A stretch of 64,000 nt of DNA from Clostridium cavendishii DSM 21758. Its GTDB lineage: Bacteria; Bacillota; Clostridia; Clostridiales; Clostridiaceae. Shown here piece by piece: positions 19,013 to 28,153 of the stretch (within the stretch, counting starts at the first letter, position 1; the number at the start of each line of letters is the position of its first letter). Both the position numbers and the translations under genes were made by a program. The notes under the pieces were generated by a model that did no database searches, was not told the origin of the DNA, and saw only the letters and a list, made by a program, of their open reading frames with translations. Location of the stretch: assembly GCF_900141845.1 (NCBI RefSeq), contig NZ_FQZB01000011.1, positions 204,249 through 268,248 of the forward strand, given 5' to 3'.

Positions 19013-19043
19013 AAAAAAGACTTCCGTTAAATACAGAAATCTT
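19013..19043 (-). terminator. Rho-independent terminator of the BtrH-like gene
   Basis: On the minus strand AAGATTTCTG and CGGAAGTCTT (plus 19034-19043 and 19017-19026) form a 10-bp stem with two or three wobble pairs, followed by TTTTTTGC. It lies about 120 nt after the stop of the gene at 19163-20236, separating that gene from the acc/NRPS operon. Confidence 0.7.
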
Positions 19044-19162
19044 CTTGTTAATATTAGCCATATATTTTCAATTTATAATTACCTCTTCTTAAGTTATTGC
19101 CATATTAAACATTTTAATGTTATAACAACTTTTCATTTTTATAGATAATTCATTATTAATAT

Positions 19163-20236
19163 TTATTTAGTTTTATTTATCAAGTAATCTTCTAGTATTA
19201 TCTTAACCTCATCCATAATTCCCCTTTCCTTAAGAATTAAAAATGTGATTCTTTCCTTTATTTTAAAAAAGTAATTCTCATCTCTTATAAACCAAAATTT
19301 GATATATATATTTTTAATTAATTGAGATTCCTTAACTATTAACTTATATTTATCTATAATATCTTTTGAAATTATATTTTTATTAAATAAGTAATTTAAT
19401 TTTTTCATAATTAAATTTTTATGCTCATAAATAAAATATATATCATTTACTAATAACTCTTCTACATTTTTATATTTTTCAATAAGTTTCTCTATTTTAA
19501 TATATGCCTCTATCCCAAACTTAAAAGTATTAAATCCTTCAAATTTTAATATCTTATTTGGCACATTTGATAAACAATATTCAAGTAAATCTTCCACAAT
19601 TTTTGTTTCTTCGATAATTTCAATAAAGTCTTCTTTTATTTTTATTAGTGTTAATTTAGCATTTTTATTATGTGAAAATACTGCTTTAATAATTTCATTA
19701 AAACTTATTTCAGTTTTATTTAATATTTGATTTTCATCATATCCTGCTATTATAAATATTTCTTTTATTAAATCATATCCAATTATTAAAGAGTTATGTA
19801 TAAAATTAAACTTACCACTAGCTCTTCTATGCGGAACAAAAAATTCATTTAAATTTAAGTCAATATAATTTTCATTATAAATTGAATTAATTAATGTATT
19901 AATTAATTGTTCTTCTTTTATATTTTTTTCACTTATATAAAAACAGTCCCATTCACGATATCCACATTCATAATATTGTAAGTTTTCCCCACAAAAAACA
20001 TTTGTAAATTTATTTAATAAAACATTTTCTCCATAATTAGTATTTGAAAATATAATACCAATTGGATATGCATAATATTGATAACTTCTTAATAAAATTT
20101 TGGTATCAAACTCTAACATTTTTTTTTTATTTTTCTGAAATTGATTCTCGTAACTAATAACTTTCGCCCCCTTGCATTTAATAATATTAAACTCGTTATT
20201 GGCACTCAAATAAAAGAAACTAACTTTAAAACACAT
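19163..20236 (-). CDS. BtrH-like protein, possible cysteine-peptidase-fold acyltransferase
   Basis: I cannot name this 357-residue protein firmly. It has no signal peptide or clear membrane helix. The central part, FFVPHRRASGKFNFIHNSLI followed by IGYDLIKEIFIIAGYD and then ISFNEIIKAVF, resembles the BtrH N-terminal family: papain-like proteins common in NRPS, PKS and aminoglycoside clusters, some of which transfer acyl groups from carrier proteins. The C-terminal 150 residues are helical. An in-frame TAA just upstream limits the start; there is no good ribosome binding site before the ATG at 20234-20236, so the true start may be internal. It lies about 1.2 kb upstream of accB on the same strand, with its own terminator. 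A link to the NRPS operon is suggested only by family habit and position. Confidence 0.5.
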   Translation of the reverse strand: MCFKVSFFYLSANNEFNIIKCKGAKVISYENQFQKNKKKMLEFDTKILLRSYQYYAYPIGIIFSNTNYGENVLLNKFTNVFCGENLQYYECGYREWDCFYISEKNIKEEQLINTLINSIYNENYIDLNLNEFFVPHRRASGKFNFIHNSLIIGYDLIKEIFIIAGYDENQILNKTEISFNEIIKAVFSHNKNAKLTLIKIKEDFIEIIEETKIVEDLLEYCLSNVPNKILKFEGFNTFKFGIEAYIKIEKLIEKYKNVEELLVNDIYFIYEHKNLIMKKLNYLFNKNIISKDIIDKYKLIVKESQLIKNIYIKFWFIRDENYFFKIKERITFLILKERGIMDEVKIILEDYLINKTK

Positions 20237-20442
20237 AATATTATAATTTTAAAAAAATTTATTCTTATATACAGTAACCATCTTTGAATTTACTTTATTT
20301 TTCACCTAAAGTATTTTATTTGATTATAAACCTTATTTTACTAAATGAAGTTATAAAATTCAACAATATTTTAATATCTTTTTAATTATCAAAATTACAA
20401 TTATCACCAGTAGTTATTTACCGATTATAATAGAATACATTT

Positions 20443-21381
20443 TTATTTAGTCATGGGATAACTTTTAAGTACTGTTAGATTTCCTTGAATTTCATAAGCA
20501 CCTAAACTAGCCGGAATTAAAAGACTATCTCCTAGATTTATTTCTTCATTGAATCCTTCACCTACTATATTTCCATTACCATCTACACATGTTAATATAT
20601 CAAAATGTTCTATATAACTAGTAGTATCAAAAGAGCTTTCTATAGTTATCTTCTCTATAGCAAAGTACTCTGTTTCACATAGAATACTCTTTTTATATCC
20701 ATTAAAAACTTCCTCTATTCCACTTAAATTATCACATTGAAGACTAAAATCTATTACATCTAGTGCCTTTTCAATATGAAGTTCTCTTGGTCTGCCATAA
20801 TCATAAACCCTATATGTAACATCGCTATTCTGTTGAATCTCTGCTATTATAACACCTTCACAAATAGCATGCACAAGTCCATTATTTATAAGAAAACAAT
20901 CACCTTTTTTAACTTCTATTTTATTTAAAAACTTCTCAACTTGTGAATCCTTTATAGCTAGTTCAAACTCTTCCTTAGAACAATTTTTAGTTCCAACTAT
21001 AAGACTTGCTCCAGGCTTTGCATCTATTACATACCAAGCTTCTGTCTTCCCACTATCCCCTTCATACTTAGCTGCATATTCATCTCCAGGATGGACCTGC
21101 ACAGATAACTTTTCTTTTGAATTTATTAACTTAACTAGTAAAGGAAATCTTTCACTAGATACCTTTGATCCTAAAAGCTTATCACCACATTTATTTATTA
21201 ATTCATTAAAATTAAGACCTTTAAATTCTCCATTTTGTACTATTCCAGTACCATTATCATGGCAAGCTATATCCCAACTTTCTCCTATATATCCTTCAGG
21301 TAAATTCTGCCTAAATTTTTCAAAATCTCTTCCCCCCCATACCTTCTTATAATATAAATTTTCAAATCTAATTGGATACAT
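20443..21381 (-). CDS. manA: Mannose-6-phosphate isomerase, class I
   Basis: Interconverts mannose-6-phosphate and fructose-6-phosphate. At 312 residues it is the short Firmicute form. The zinc site is visible in LSVQVHPGDEYA, with a Glu in GKTEAWYV and a His in GLVHAICEGVIIAEIQQNSD. The N-terminus YYKKVWGGRDF is typical. It starts 44 nt after yesN ends, so yesM-yesN-manA probably form one transcript. No mannose transporter is nearby. Confidence 0.94.
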   Translation of the reverse strand: MYPIRFENLYYKKVWGGRDFEKFRQNLPEGYIGESWDIACHDNGTGIVQNGEFKGLNFNELINKCGDKLLGSKVSSERFPLLVKLINSKEKLSVQVHPGDEYAAKYEGDSGKTEAWYVIDAKPGASLIVGTKNCSKEEFELAIKDSQVEKFLNKIEVKKGDCFLINNGLVHAICEGVIIAEIQQNSDVTYRVYDYGRPRELHIEKALDVIDFSLQCDNLSGIEEVFNGYKKSILCETEYFAIEKITIESSFDTTSYIEHFDILTCVDGNGNIVGEGFNEEINLGDSLLIPASLGAYEIQGNLTVLKSYPMTK

Positions 21382-21425
21382 AAAACGTTTTCCTCCTTAT
21401 TCTCTTGATGCTATTTTTCTATATC

Positions 21426-22967
21426 TTAATACTGTTTTGCTTCTCTAAAAGCTTGTGGATTAACTCCAAAATAGTTTTTGAACTTTCTATAAAAATAACT
21501 AGTATCTTCAAAACCAACAGTTTTTGCAATATCATTAATCTTTAAATTAGATGTTAATAGTAATTCCTTAGCTTTTTCATTTTTAACCTTATTCACATAA
21601 TCTGAAAATGACATTCCTACCTCTTTTGTAAATACTTGTCCTAAATATGATGTATTTATATTGTAACTTTGAGATAATGTCTTTAAACTTAACTTTTCAT
21701 TATAATTAAGATTTACATAATTCACAACTTGTCTTATAACTGGAGTATACTCATAACTTCCTATATCTTTAATGAATTCATGACATTCTTCTCTTAGTGT
21801 ATCCTCTAGTTCATATATAGTTTCATTAGTAGCCATGTATTCTATTAAATTATTAAGATACTCATTTATTTTGTAATCATTTACTGTAAGTTCATCAGCA
21901 GCCTTTTTTAAACAAAGTAAAAGTTTTATAGATATATTTTTTATTTTATCTGGAGTGATTCCCTCTGTAATCCTTAAAGTATAAAAGGTTTCTTCTAAAT
22001 ATTTATCTATAGCTTTACTATCTTGCTCTAATAAGAGTTTATTAAAGACACCCATATCAATACCCAAATTATCCTTTAACTTTTGCTTACTTTTATTTAT
22101 CTTATAATCTGATGCCACCGAGTTATAACCGTATTGAAGTAAATAATCTTGTAGGTATTCTGCTCTTTCAAAACTTTTGTAAAGACTACTAGGATTATTT
22201 ACCACATGTCCTATTGAAATGAATATATCCTCTTCTCTTTCCTTCTTAAACTCACTAATTACATCTTTAAAATAATAGTATAATTTTTCATTATCAACCT
22301 CTGTATCTTTTGCTAAAATAACAGCTAAAATATTATTATCTAATAACAAAACTTGCCCTTGCTTTTCTTTAACCAACTGTTGTAAAAAACTTTTTATCTT
22401 ATTCAAATCATTACTTTTATCTTTAATCTTTACAAGCGCAACTACATAAGAACTATATTGAAGTCCAATTGTTAACACAAATTCTCTCTTTTCAAGTTCA
22501 TAAATACTTATTTTATTAGTTATCCATCTCTTATATATATTATCTTTTATTGTGTCTAACTCTTCTTGCTCTATATTTTTTTCTAATTCTTCATCTCTAA
22601 TTTTGTCAATTGTAAGCTTAATTGTTTCTGTTAATTCTTCTTCATTTATAGGTTTTAATATATAATTCTCTATTCCTAAATATATAGCCTCTTTTGCATA
22701 AGCAAAATCATCATATCCACTCAGAATAATACTCTTAGTGCTACTTGAAATACTTTTAACATTTTTTATTAATTCTAATCCATTCATCTTTGGCATACTT
22801 ATATCACTAATTAATATGTCTATTTTATTTTTATCAAAAATCTCTAATGCCTCTTCTCCATCATTTGCTGTAAATATTTCTTTTACTCCAAGTTCCTTCC
22901 ATGGAATAATTGCTTTTAACCCTTCAACTATTAAATTTTCATCATCAACAATTAACACTCTACACAT
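21426..22967 (-). CDS. yesN: YesN-type response regulator with AraC DNA-binding domain
   Basis: The N-terminal receiver domain (1-120) has the acidic pocket (LIVDDENLIVEGL) and the phosphoacceptor Asp in DILISDISMPKMNG. The middle region is helical, and the C-terminal AraC/XylS double helix-turn-helix ends DTSYFYRKFKNYFGVNPQAF. YesN-type regulators usually control carbohydrate uptake genes in response to the YesM kinase, whose gene overlaps this start by 8 nt. The expected sugar ABC transporter genes are absent here, so the target is unknown; the GH84-GH1-ROK genes to the right are candidates. Confidence 0.93.
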   Translation of the reverse strand: MCRVLIVDDENLIVEGLKAIIPWKELGVKEIFTANDGEEALEIFDKNKIDILISDISMPKMNGLELIKNVKSISSSTKSIILSGYDDFAYAKEAIYLGIENYILKPINEEELTETIKLTIDKIRDEELEKNIEQEELDTIKDNIYKRWITNKISIYELEKREFVLTIGLQYSSYVVALVKIKDKSNDLNKIKSFLQQLVKEKQGQVLLLDNNILAVILAKDTEVDNEKLYYYFKDVISEFKKEREEDIFISIGHVVNNPSSLYKSFERAEYLQDYLLQYGYNSVASDYKINKSKQKLKDNLGIDMGVFNKLLLEQDSKAIDKYLEETFYTLRITEGITPDKIKNISIKLLLCLKKAADELTVNDYKINEYLNNLIEYMATNETIYELEDTLREECHEFIKDIGSYEYTPVIRQVVNYVNLNYNEKLSLKTLSQSYNINTSYLGQVFTKEVGMSFSDYVNKVKNEKAKELLLTSNLKINDIAKTVGFEDTSYFYRKFKNYFGVNPQAFREAKQY

Positions 22968-24738
22968 TATTCTTAATCCTCCTTGGTATTTTGATTATAA
23001 CTTTAGCCCCACCCATAGGACTTTCATCTAAACTTAATCCAAATTCTATACCGTATGCTAATTTAATTCTTTCGTTTACATTTGTAAGCCCTATAGATTT
23101 ATGACTTTGATCACCTTCATTAATTATTTTGTTGATTTTTTTAAGTTGCTCTTTACTCATACCTAACCCATTGTCTTCAACTATTACATTAACAACATTA
23201 TCATCATTAGCTGTAACACTTATCATTAGTAAATTGTCTTCACTATCATGATTTATTCCATGTATCAAAAAGTTCTCTATTATAGGCTGTATAGAAAATT
23301 TAATTACTTCTATACTTGTAAGTTCTTCATCACACTCTATTATATAATCAAATTTATTTTCATATTTAAATTTATATAATTCTAAATACATTTTACAATG
23401 CTCTAATTCTAACCTCATTGTAATATATGTATCTTGCTTTACCATATTTCTAAATAATGTGGCTAGATTATATAGCATTTTACCTACCTGTTTATCTCCA
23501 TTTGTAACAGCCTTCATTCTTATAGATTCTAATGTATTATATAAAAAGTGTGGATTTATTTGATTTTGAAATGCCATTATTTCAGCATTTTTTTGTTTTA
23601 TTTCTGCTACGTATACTTGTTTAATATATCTATCTAATCGTTCACACATAAAGTTGAACCTTTTAGATATTAATGCTATTTCATCGTTCTCACTCCCTAT
23701 GGCTATTCTTGATTCTAGGTTTCCATTCTCAACCTCTTCAATTGAGTTTAATATATTATTTGTTCTTCGTTCTAATTTTTTAAATTTATAATAAACTATA
23801 AAATTAACTAATATTATTAAAACTAAGGCTAATATATAAATACCTATTACTAATTTTATATTAAATTGTTTTATATCTCTTGTATCAACAACCCCTAATA
23901 TAGACATACCATTTTGATTGGTTTGATAATTAAAATATTTGTTATCCTTTTTTTCAAGTGTAAAATTACTATTTTCTATTTCCTTCCAATCAGGATATTT
24001 TTCTGTTTCATATTTCTCCTTAGAATCAAAGAGAACTATACCTTCACTATTAATTACAAATATGTTAGCAATACTCTCAGTATCTTTATCTATTATTCTA
24101 TCAACACCATCTAAGGAATAGGTAAAGACTATTTTACCAACATTTTTTAAGTTGGTAGTATCTTTTAAGTCTAAAAATATATTAATAAACCCTCTTCTTC
24201 TAGATTGTGTTTTGTATACGTATTCGTTAACCGAATTTTCTATTGTATAATTCAATTTTTCAATTGAATTTGATTTAATTATTTTATTATGCTTATTTAT
24301 TAAATTATTCTTATCAACAAAATGTAGAGTATCATTTTCATAGCTATACAAAGATATACTTATAAGCTCTTTATCTGACTGAAATAAAGAACTAAAATAA
24401 TTTTCCATCCCATAATAAGAGCTACTATTGCTTTCATATAGTGTATCTAACTTATGTTTCAAATACTTTTCTTCACTATTTTTCACATAATATAGTAGAT
24501 CTTGTTGCCAAAGATCATTTGCATATAGCTTTTGTAAAAAAGTTTTAGATTCATCTTCCTGACCTTTTAATAAAGCGGATACGTCTCCTGTATTTTTAGA
24601 ACTCAAATATAGCTTTTGACCTATTACGGTATTATCTATTTTTCTCACTGAAACAAAAGTAACAATTATAATAGATGCTGTTATAATAAAAAAATATAAC
24701 AAAAACATTCTTTTATATATCTTAGATTTTAGTCTCAT
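22960..24738 (-). CDS. yesM: YesM-type membrane sensor histidine kinase
   Basis: The 592-residue protein has a membrane helix at about 12-30, a large extracytoplasmic sensor region, a second helix at about 290-312, a HAMP-like linker, the His_kinase domain with the phosphorylated His in NQINPHFLYNTLESIRM, and an HATPase_c domain (VEDNGLGM). It belongs to the LytS/YesM group. It is cotranscribed with yesN and transcribed away from the yesL-like gene at 24976. Confidence 0.93.
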   Translation of the reverse strand: MRLKSKIYKRMFLLYFFIITASIIIVTFVSVRKIDNTVIGQKLYLSSKNTGDVSALLKGQEDESKTFLQKLYANDLWQQDLLYYVKNSEEKYLKHKLDTLYESNSSSYYGMENYFSSLFQSDKELISISLYSYENDTLHFVDKNNLINKHNKIIKSNSIEKLNYTIENSVNEYVYKTQSRRRGFINIFLDLKDTTNLKNVGKIVFTYSLDGVDRIIDKDTESIANIFVINSEGIVLFDSKEKYETEKYPDWKEIENSNFTLEKKDNKYFNYQTNQNGMSILGVVDTRDIKQFNIKLVIGIYILALVLIILVNFIVYYKFKKLERRTNNILNSIEEVENGNLESRIAIGSENDEIALISKRFNFMCERLDRYIKQVYVAEIKQKNAEIMAFQNQINPHFLYNTLESIRMKAVTNGDKQVGKMLYNLATLFRNMVKQDTYITMRLELEHCKMYLELYKFKYENKFDYIIECDEELTSIEVIKFSIQPIIENFLIHGINHDSEDNLLMISVTANDDNVVNVIVEDNGLGMSKEQLKKINKIINEGDQSHKSIGLTNVNERIKLAYGIEFGLSLDESPMGGAKVIIKIPRRIKNNV

Positions 24739-24975
24739 AACTTTACTCCTTTGTATTCTTTTGTTCTCTATAAGAATAATTATATTTTAATATTATTCTA
24801 CATTCAACAAATCAATTACTCGCTTTTCCAATTTCAAAGCTGTAATAATTGCATATTTATTGAATAAATTATATGTTTAATAAATTTACATCAAATATTG
24901 CTTTATGTATTTGCTAAGTTAATTAAAATATAAGTATAGATAATTATATTTTAAAAATTTATATGAGGTGATTTT

Positions 24976-25650
24976 ATGAATAAATTTCTAAATTCTAATA
25001 GACTACTTACTTTTTTTAATTATGTATATTGGTTTTTAATATGTAACGCTTTGATAGTTCTTTTAAATATCCCGATTATATTATTTTTAAATGCTTTTGG
25101 ATTTACATCTGTTCTTAAAAATCTTCCAGTATTTTTGCTTTGTGCATTATTCTTTTTTCCTTCATTTACTGCTGGATTATATTGTATGGGAAAAATAGCA
25201 AGGCATGATGATTTATTTATTTTTAAAGATTTCTTTTCTTCATACAAGAAAAATTTTATACAGTCAATGATATTGGGATTGATTTATTCAATATTATTTC
25301 TAGGTTTCTATACTAATTATTTATTCTTTTCCGGCAAAGAAAATCTATCAGTACTTACCCCTGTATTTTTTGTTGGAATGTTTATTATTGGACTAATAAT
25401 TCCACATTCACTAATTTTACTTTCTAGATTTGAATTTAAAATATTAAACTTACTAAAAACATCCTTAATTCTTCTATTTACTAGACCTGGAATAACCTTT
25501 GCAAATACAGTTTCTATATTATTTATACTTATGTTATTTCAAATAAGTCCTGGAATATCAATTCTATTTATCTTTAGTTTACTTTGTTTCTTATTTATGT
25601 TCGTAAACAAAGAACTTTTAAGTAAGTTAGAGGGATATTCTAATAGCTAG
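24976..25650 (+). CDS. YesL-like DUF624 membrane protein
   Basis: The 224-residue protein has about five or six hydrophobic helices. Its N-terminus (NYVYWFLICNALIVLLNIP) and FPSFTAGLYCMGKIARHDD fit the DUF624/YesL family, whose members often sit beside YesMN systems and sugar transporters; the function is not known. GAGGTGA precedes the ATG by 6 nt. It is divergent from yesM, with a 237-nt shared upstream region. Confidence 0.82.
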   Translation: MNKFLNSNRLLTFFNYVYWFLICNALIVLLNIPIILFLNAFGFTSVLKNLPVFLLCALFFFPSFTAGLYCMGKIARHDDLFIFKDFFSSYKKNFIQSMILGLIYSILFLGFYTNYLFFSGKENLSVLTPVFFVGMFIIGLIIPHSLILLSRFEFKILNLLKTSLILLFTRPGITFANTVSILFILMLFQISPGISILFIFSLLCFLFMFVNKELLSKLEGYSNS

Positions 25651-25720
25651 CTTAACAAAAACAGTATTAATATGCCACTATATGCCATCCAAATAAACTT
25701 ATTCTAAATAACTAGATTTT

Positions 25721-25760
25721 AAAAACCCTCCAGTAAAATTTTTTTCACTGGAGGGTTTTT
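25721..25760. terminator. Bidirectional terminator between convergent genes
   Basis: AAAAACCCTCCAGT (25721-25734) pairs exactly with 25747-25760, with a 12-nt loop. T-runs occur on both strands. It separates the yesL-like gene from the convergent ROK kinase gene. Confidence 0.93.
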
Positions 25761-25796
25761 AATATAATTCACTAATAACCTCTATTTTCTTTTATA

Positions 25797-26705
25797 CTAA
25801 ATTAATTCATTTTTAACTTTAAAATTATACACTGCTCCCAAAAGATTAGCATCATTAAAATATTCACAGCTTTTCACTGTTGGGAATATTTTTGCTATTT
25901 CTACAGTATCTAAAATATTCTTAAGTTTATTATTTATGTTATCTATAATATCTTTTCTTTCGCTTATAGCTCCACCTATTATAATCATTTCTGGATCATA
26001 TATATATTGTAAATTATATATACCAACAGCCAAATTTTGATAAAACATATCAATTGCCTTTATGCAATCTTGATCTCCACTTTCAGCAAGTTCAAATACC
26101 CTTTTACCATCTAATGAAGACTCATTAATCCCCTTAAGCTCACATGCTTTTCTGACCATTGCTCCAGTTGATGCTATTCTACTCCAATTTCTATCTTTAG
26201 CATCTTTTAAATCAGTTTGTAATAACATATATCCAAACTCTCCTCCATGGAGATTGGCCCCAGTATGAAGTTTTCTATCTTTTATAACAGCTCCACCTAT
26301 TCCGGTACCACAAACTACAAATAACACATCTTTAGCATCTTTTGCCGCACCATTCCATACTTCTGCTAAGGCAGCACAATTAGCATCATTTTCCATATAT
26401 ACTTTTAAAGAAGTTCTTTTAGTTATTAGTTCCTTTATTTTAGGACCATGAATATAAGGTAATGCTGATGCTCCTTTTACAACTCCATTTAAATCATCTA
26501 CAGCTCCAGGAGAACTTATAGCTATTCCTTCAAACTTATATTTATCTATATAATCTTTTGTTACATCACCAATAACATCTATTAGTTCCTCAATGTTATT
26601 TTGTGGTGTTTTTATACTACCCTTTTCTAAAATCTCAGCATTATCATTAATAACACCATATTTTATATTTGTCCCTCCAATGTCAAAAGTCATATAATAT
26701 CTCAT
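25797..26705 (-). CDS. ROK-family sugar kinase
   Basis: The sequence has the ROK phosphate loop FDIGGTNIKYGV at the N-terminus, the sugar-binding MENDANCAALAE, and the GTGIGGAVI turn. The zinc-binding CxCxxxGC motif of many ROK kinases is missing; the corresponding region reads LHGGEFGYML. It likely phosphorylates a sugar released by the two glycosidases upstream in the same operon (GlcNAc, glucose or a related sugar). I start at the ATG at 26703-26705, 9 nt after AAAGGAG; a GTG at 26714 touches that site and is unlikely. Confidence 0.88.
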   Translation of the reverse strand: MRYYMTFDIGGTNIKYGVINDNAEILEKGSIKTPQNNIEELIDVIGDVTKDYIDKYKFEGIAISSPGAVDDLNGVVKGASALPYIHGPKIKELITKRTSLKVYMENDANCAALAEVWNGAAKDAKDVLFVVCGTGIGGAVIKDRKLHTGANLHGGEFGYMLLQTDLKDAKDRNWSRIASTGAMVRKACELKGINESSLDGKRVFELAESGDQDCIKAIDMFYQNLAVGIYNLQYIYDPEMIIIGGAISERKDIIDNINNKLKNILDTVEIAKIFPTVKSCEYFNDANLLGAVYNFKVKNELI

Positions 26706-26746
26706 AATTCCCACTCCTTTAATTATATTTATTTTATGTGAATTAT

Positions 26747-28138
26747 TTAAAACCCACCATTTTTTGAAACTTCTTTTATAAAATGACCTGATTTCTTTAT
26801 TGTCTTTTCCATGTTCTCTAAGTTTAAAGATATAAACCCATATCTATTCTTATAAGCATTTTTCCATGACCAACAATCTATAGGTGTCCATAAATGGTAT
26901 CCAAAACAATTACTATCCTCTTCTATACCTTTATGAAGATAAATTAGATGTTCTTTAATAAAATCAATTCTATAATCATCTTGAATTATTCCATCTTTTC
27001 CTCTAAATTTCTCTTCGCCTTCTACACCTATTCCATTTTCTGATACATACCACGGTATATTTTTATAATTGTTTTTTATGTTAATTGCTATATCATACAT
27101 AGCTTCAGGATATATTTCCCAACCCCTATGAGGATTTATCCTTTTTCCTGGCATGTCATATCTTTCAAAATATCTATCTATCATCCAATTATCTTTAAAA
27201 TCTAATTCTTTTTCTCTTGCTTTTATACGTGAAGGTTGATAGTAATTAACCCCCAAATAATCTACAGTATTTTCTTTTATTATCCTGTCCTCTTCTTCAG
27301 TAGAATCCCACATTACACCATCAGCCTTAAATATTTCAACTAATTCTTTAGGAAATGTACCATGCACTGCTGGATCTAAAAACATTCTATTAAAAAACAT
27401 ATCTGCTATATTTGAAGCTTTAACATCCTCTTCTGAATTTGACCTAGGATAAGATGGTGTTAAATTTAATATTATACATATCTTTCCACCATTTTTATAA
27501 CAATCTGTTTTTCTAAATTCTTTAATAGCTTTTGCTGATGCTAAATTTAAATTATAGGCTGCTTGTACAGCTTTTTTACCATCTACTATTTGAGGATAGT
27601 GGTGTTTATACATATACTGCCCTTCTATTATTACTATTGGTTCATTAAAGGTTGCCCAATGCTTTACTCTATCACCAAATAATTCAAAAGCTTTTCTTGC
27701 AAATTTAGAAAACAAATCTACTACTTTTTTTGATTCCCATCCTCCATATTTATTATATAAATCTATTGGTAAATCAAAATGATGTAAATTCATAATAGGC
27801 TCAATTCCTGCCTTTATACATTCATCTATAACATCATTATAAAATCTAACTCCATCATTATCTAATTCACAAGTTTCAAAATCTCTTATAAGTCTTGTCC
27901 ACTGTATAGAGGTTCTAAAAGAGTTTAACCCTATTTCTTTCATCATCTTTATATCTTCTTTGTAGCTATTATAAAAATTTGATGCAATATTCGGACCAAC
28001 TTCATTAAAAAATTCATCCTTTTTTATGTCAAACCAATAATCAAATACATTGTCATTTGCCTTGTTAAATCTTCCTTCTGATTGTGGTCCTGATGATGCT
28101 GCTCCCCACCAAAAATCTTTTTTAAATTCATATTCCAT
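26747..28138 (-). CDS. Family 1 glycoside hydrolase
   Basis: A GH1 beta-glycosidase of 463 residues without a signal peptide, so cytoplasmic. The acid/base Glu is in WATFNEPIVI and the nucleophile Glu in YVSENGIG. The C-terminal segment SWKNAYKNRYG resembles that of 6-phospho-beta-galactosidases, where Ser, Lys and Tyr hold the phosphate. Here Ser and Tyr are kept, but Asn stands where Lys is expected, so phospho- or plain glycoside cannot be decided. It sits between GH84 (15 nt) and the ROK kinase (41 nt), in one operon. Confidence 0.9.
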   Translation of the reverse strand: MEYEFKKDFWWGAASSGPQSEGRFNKANDNVFDYWFDIKKDEFFNEVGPNIASNFYNSYKEDIKMMKEIGLNSFRTSIQWTRLIRDFETCELDNDGVRFYNDVIDECIKAGIEPIMNLHHFDLPIDLYNKYGGWESKKVVDLFSKFARKAFELFGDRVKHWATFNEPIVIIEGQYMYKHHYPQIVDGKKAVQAAYNLNLASAKAIKEFRKTDCYKNGGKICIILNLTPSYPRSNSEEDVKASNIADMFFNRMFLDPAVHGTFPKELVEIFKADGVMWDSTEEEDRIIKENTVDYLGVNYYQPSRIKAREKELDFKDNWMIDRYFERYDMPGKRINPHRGWEIYPEAMYDIAINIKNNYKNIPWYVSENGIGVEGEEKFRGKDGIIQDDYRIDFIKEHLIYLHKGIEEDSNCFGYHLWTPIDCWSWKNAYKNRYGFISLNLENMEKTIKKSGHFIKEVSKNGGF

Positions 28139-28153
28139 TACTCTACCTCCAAA

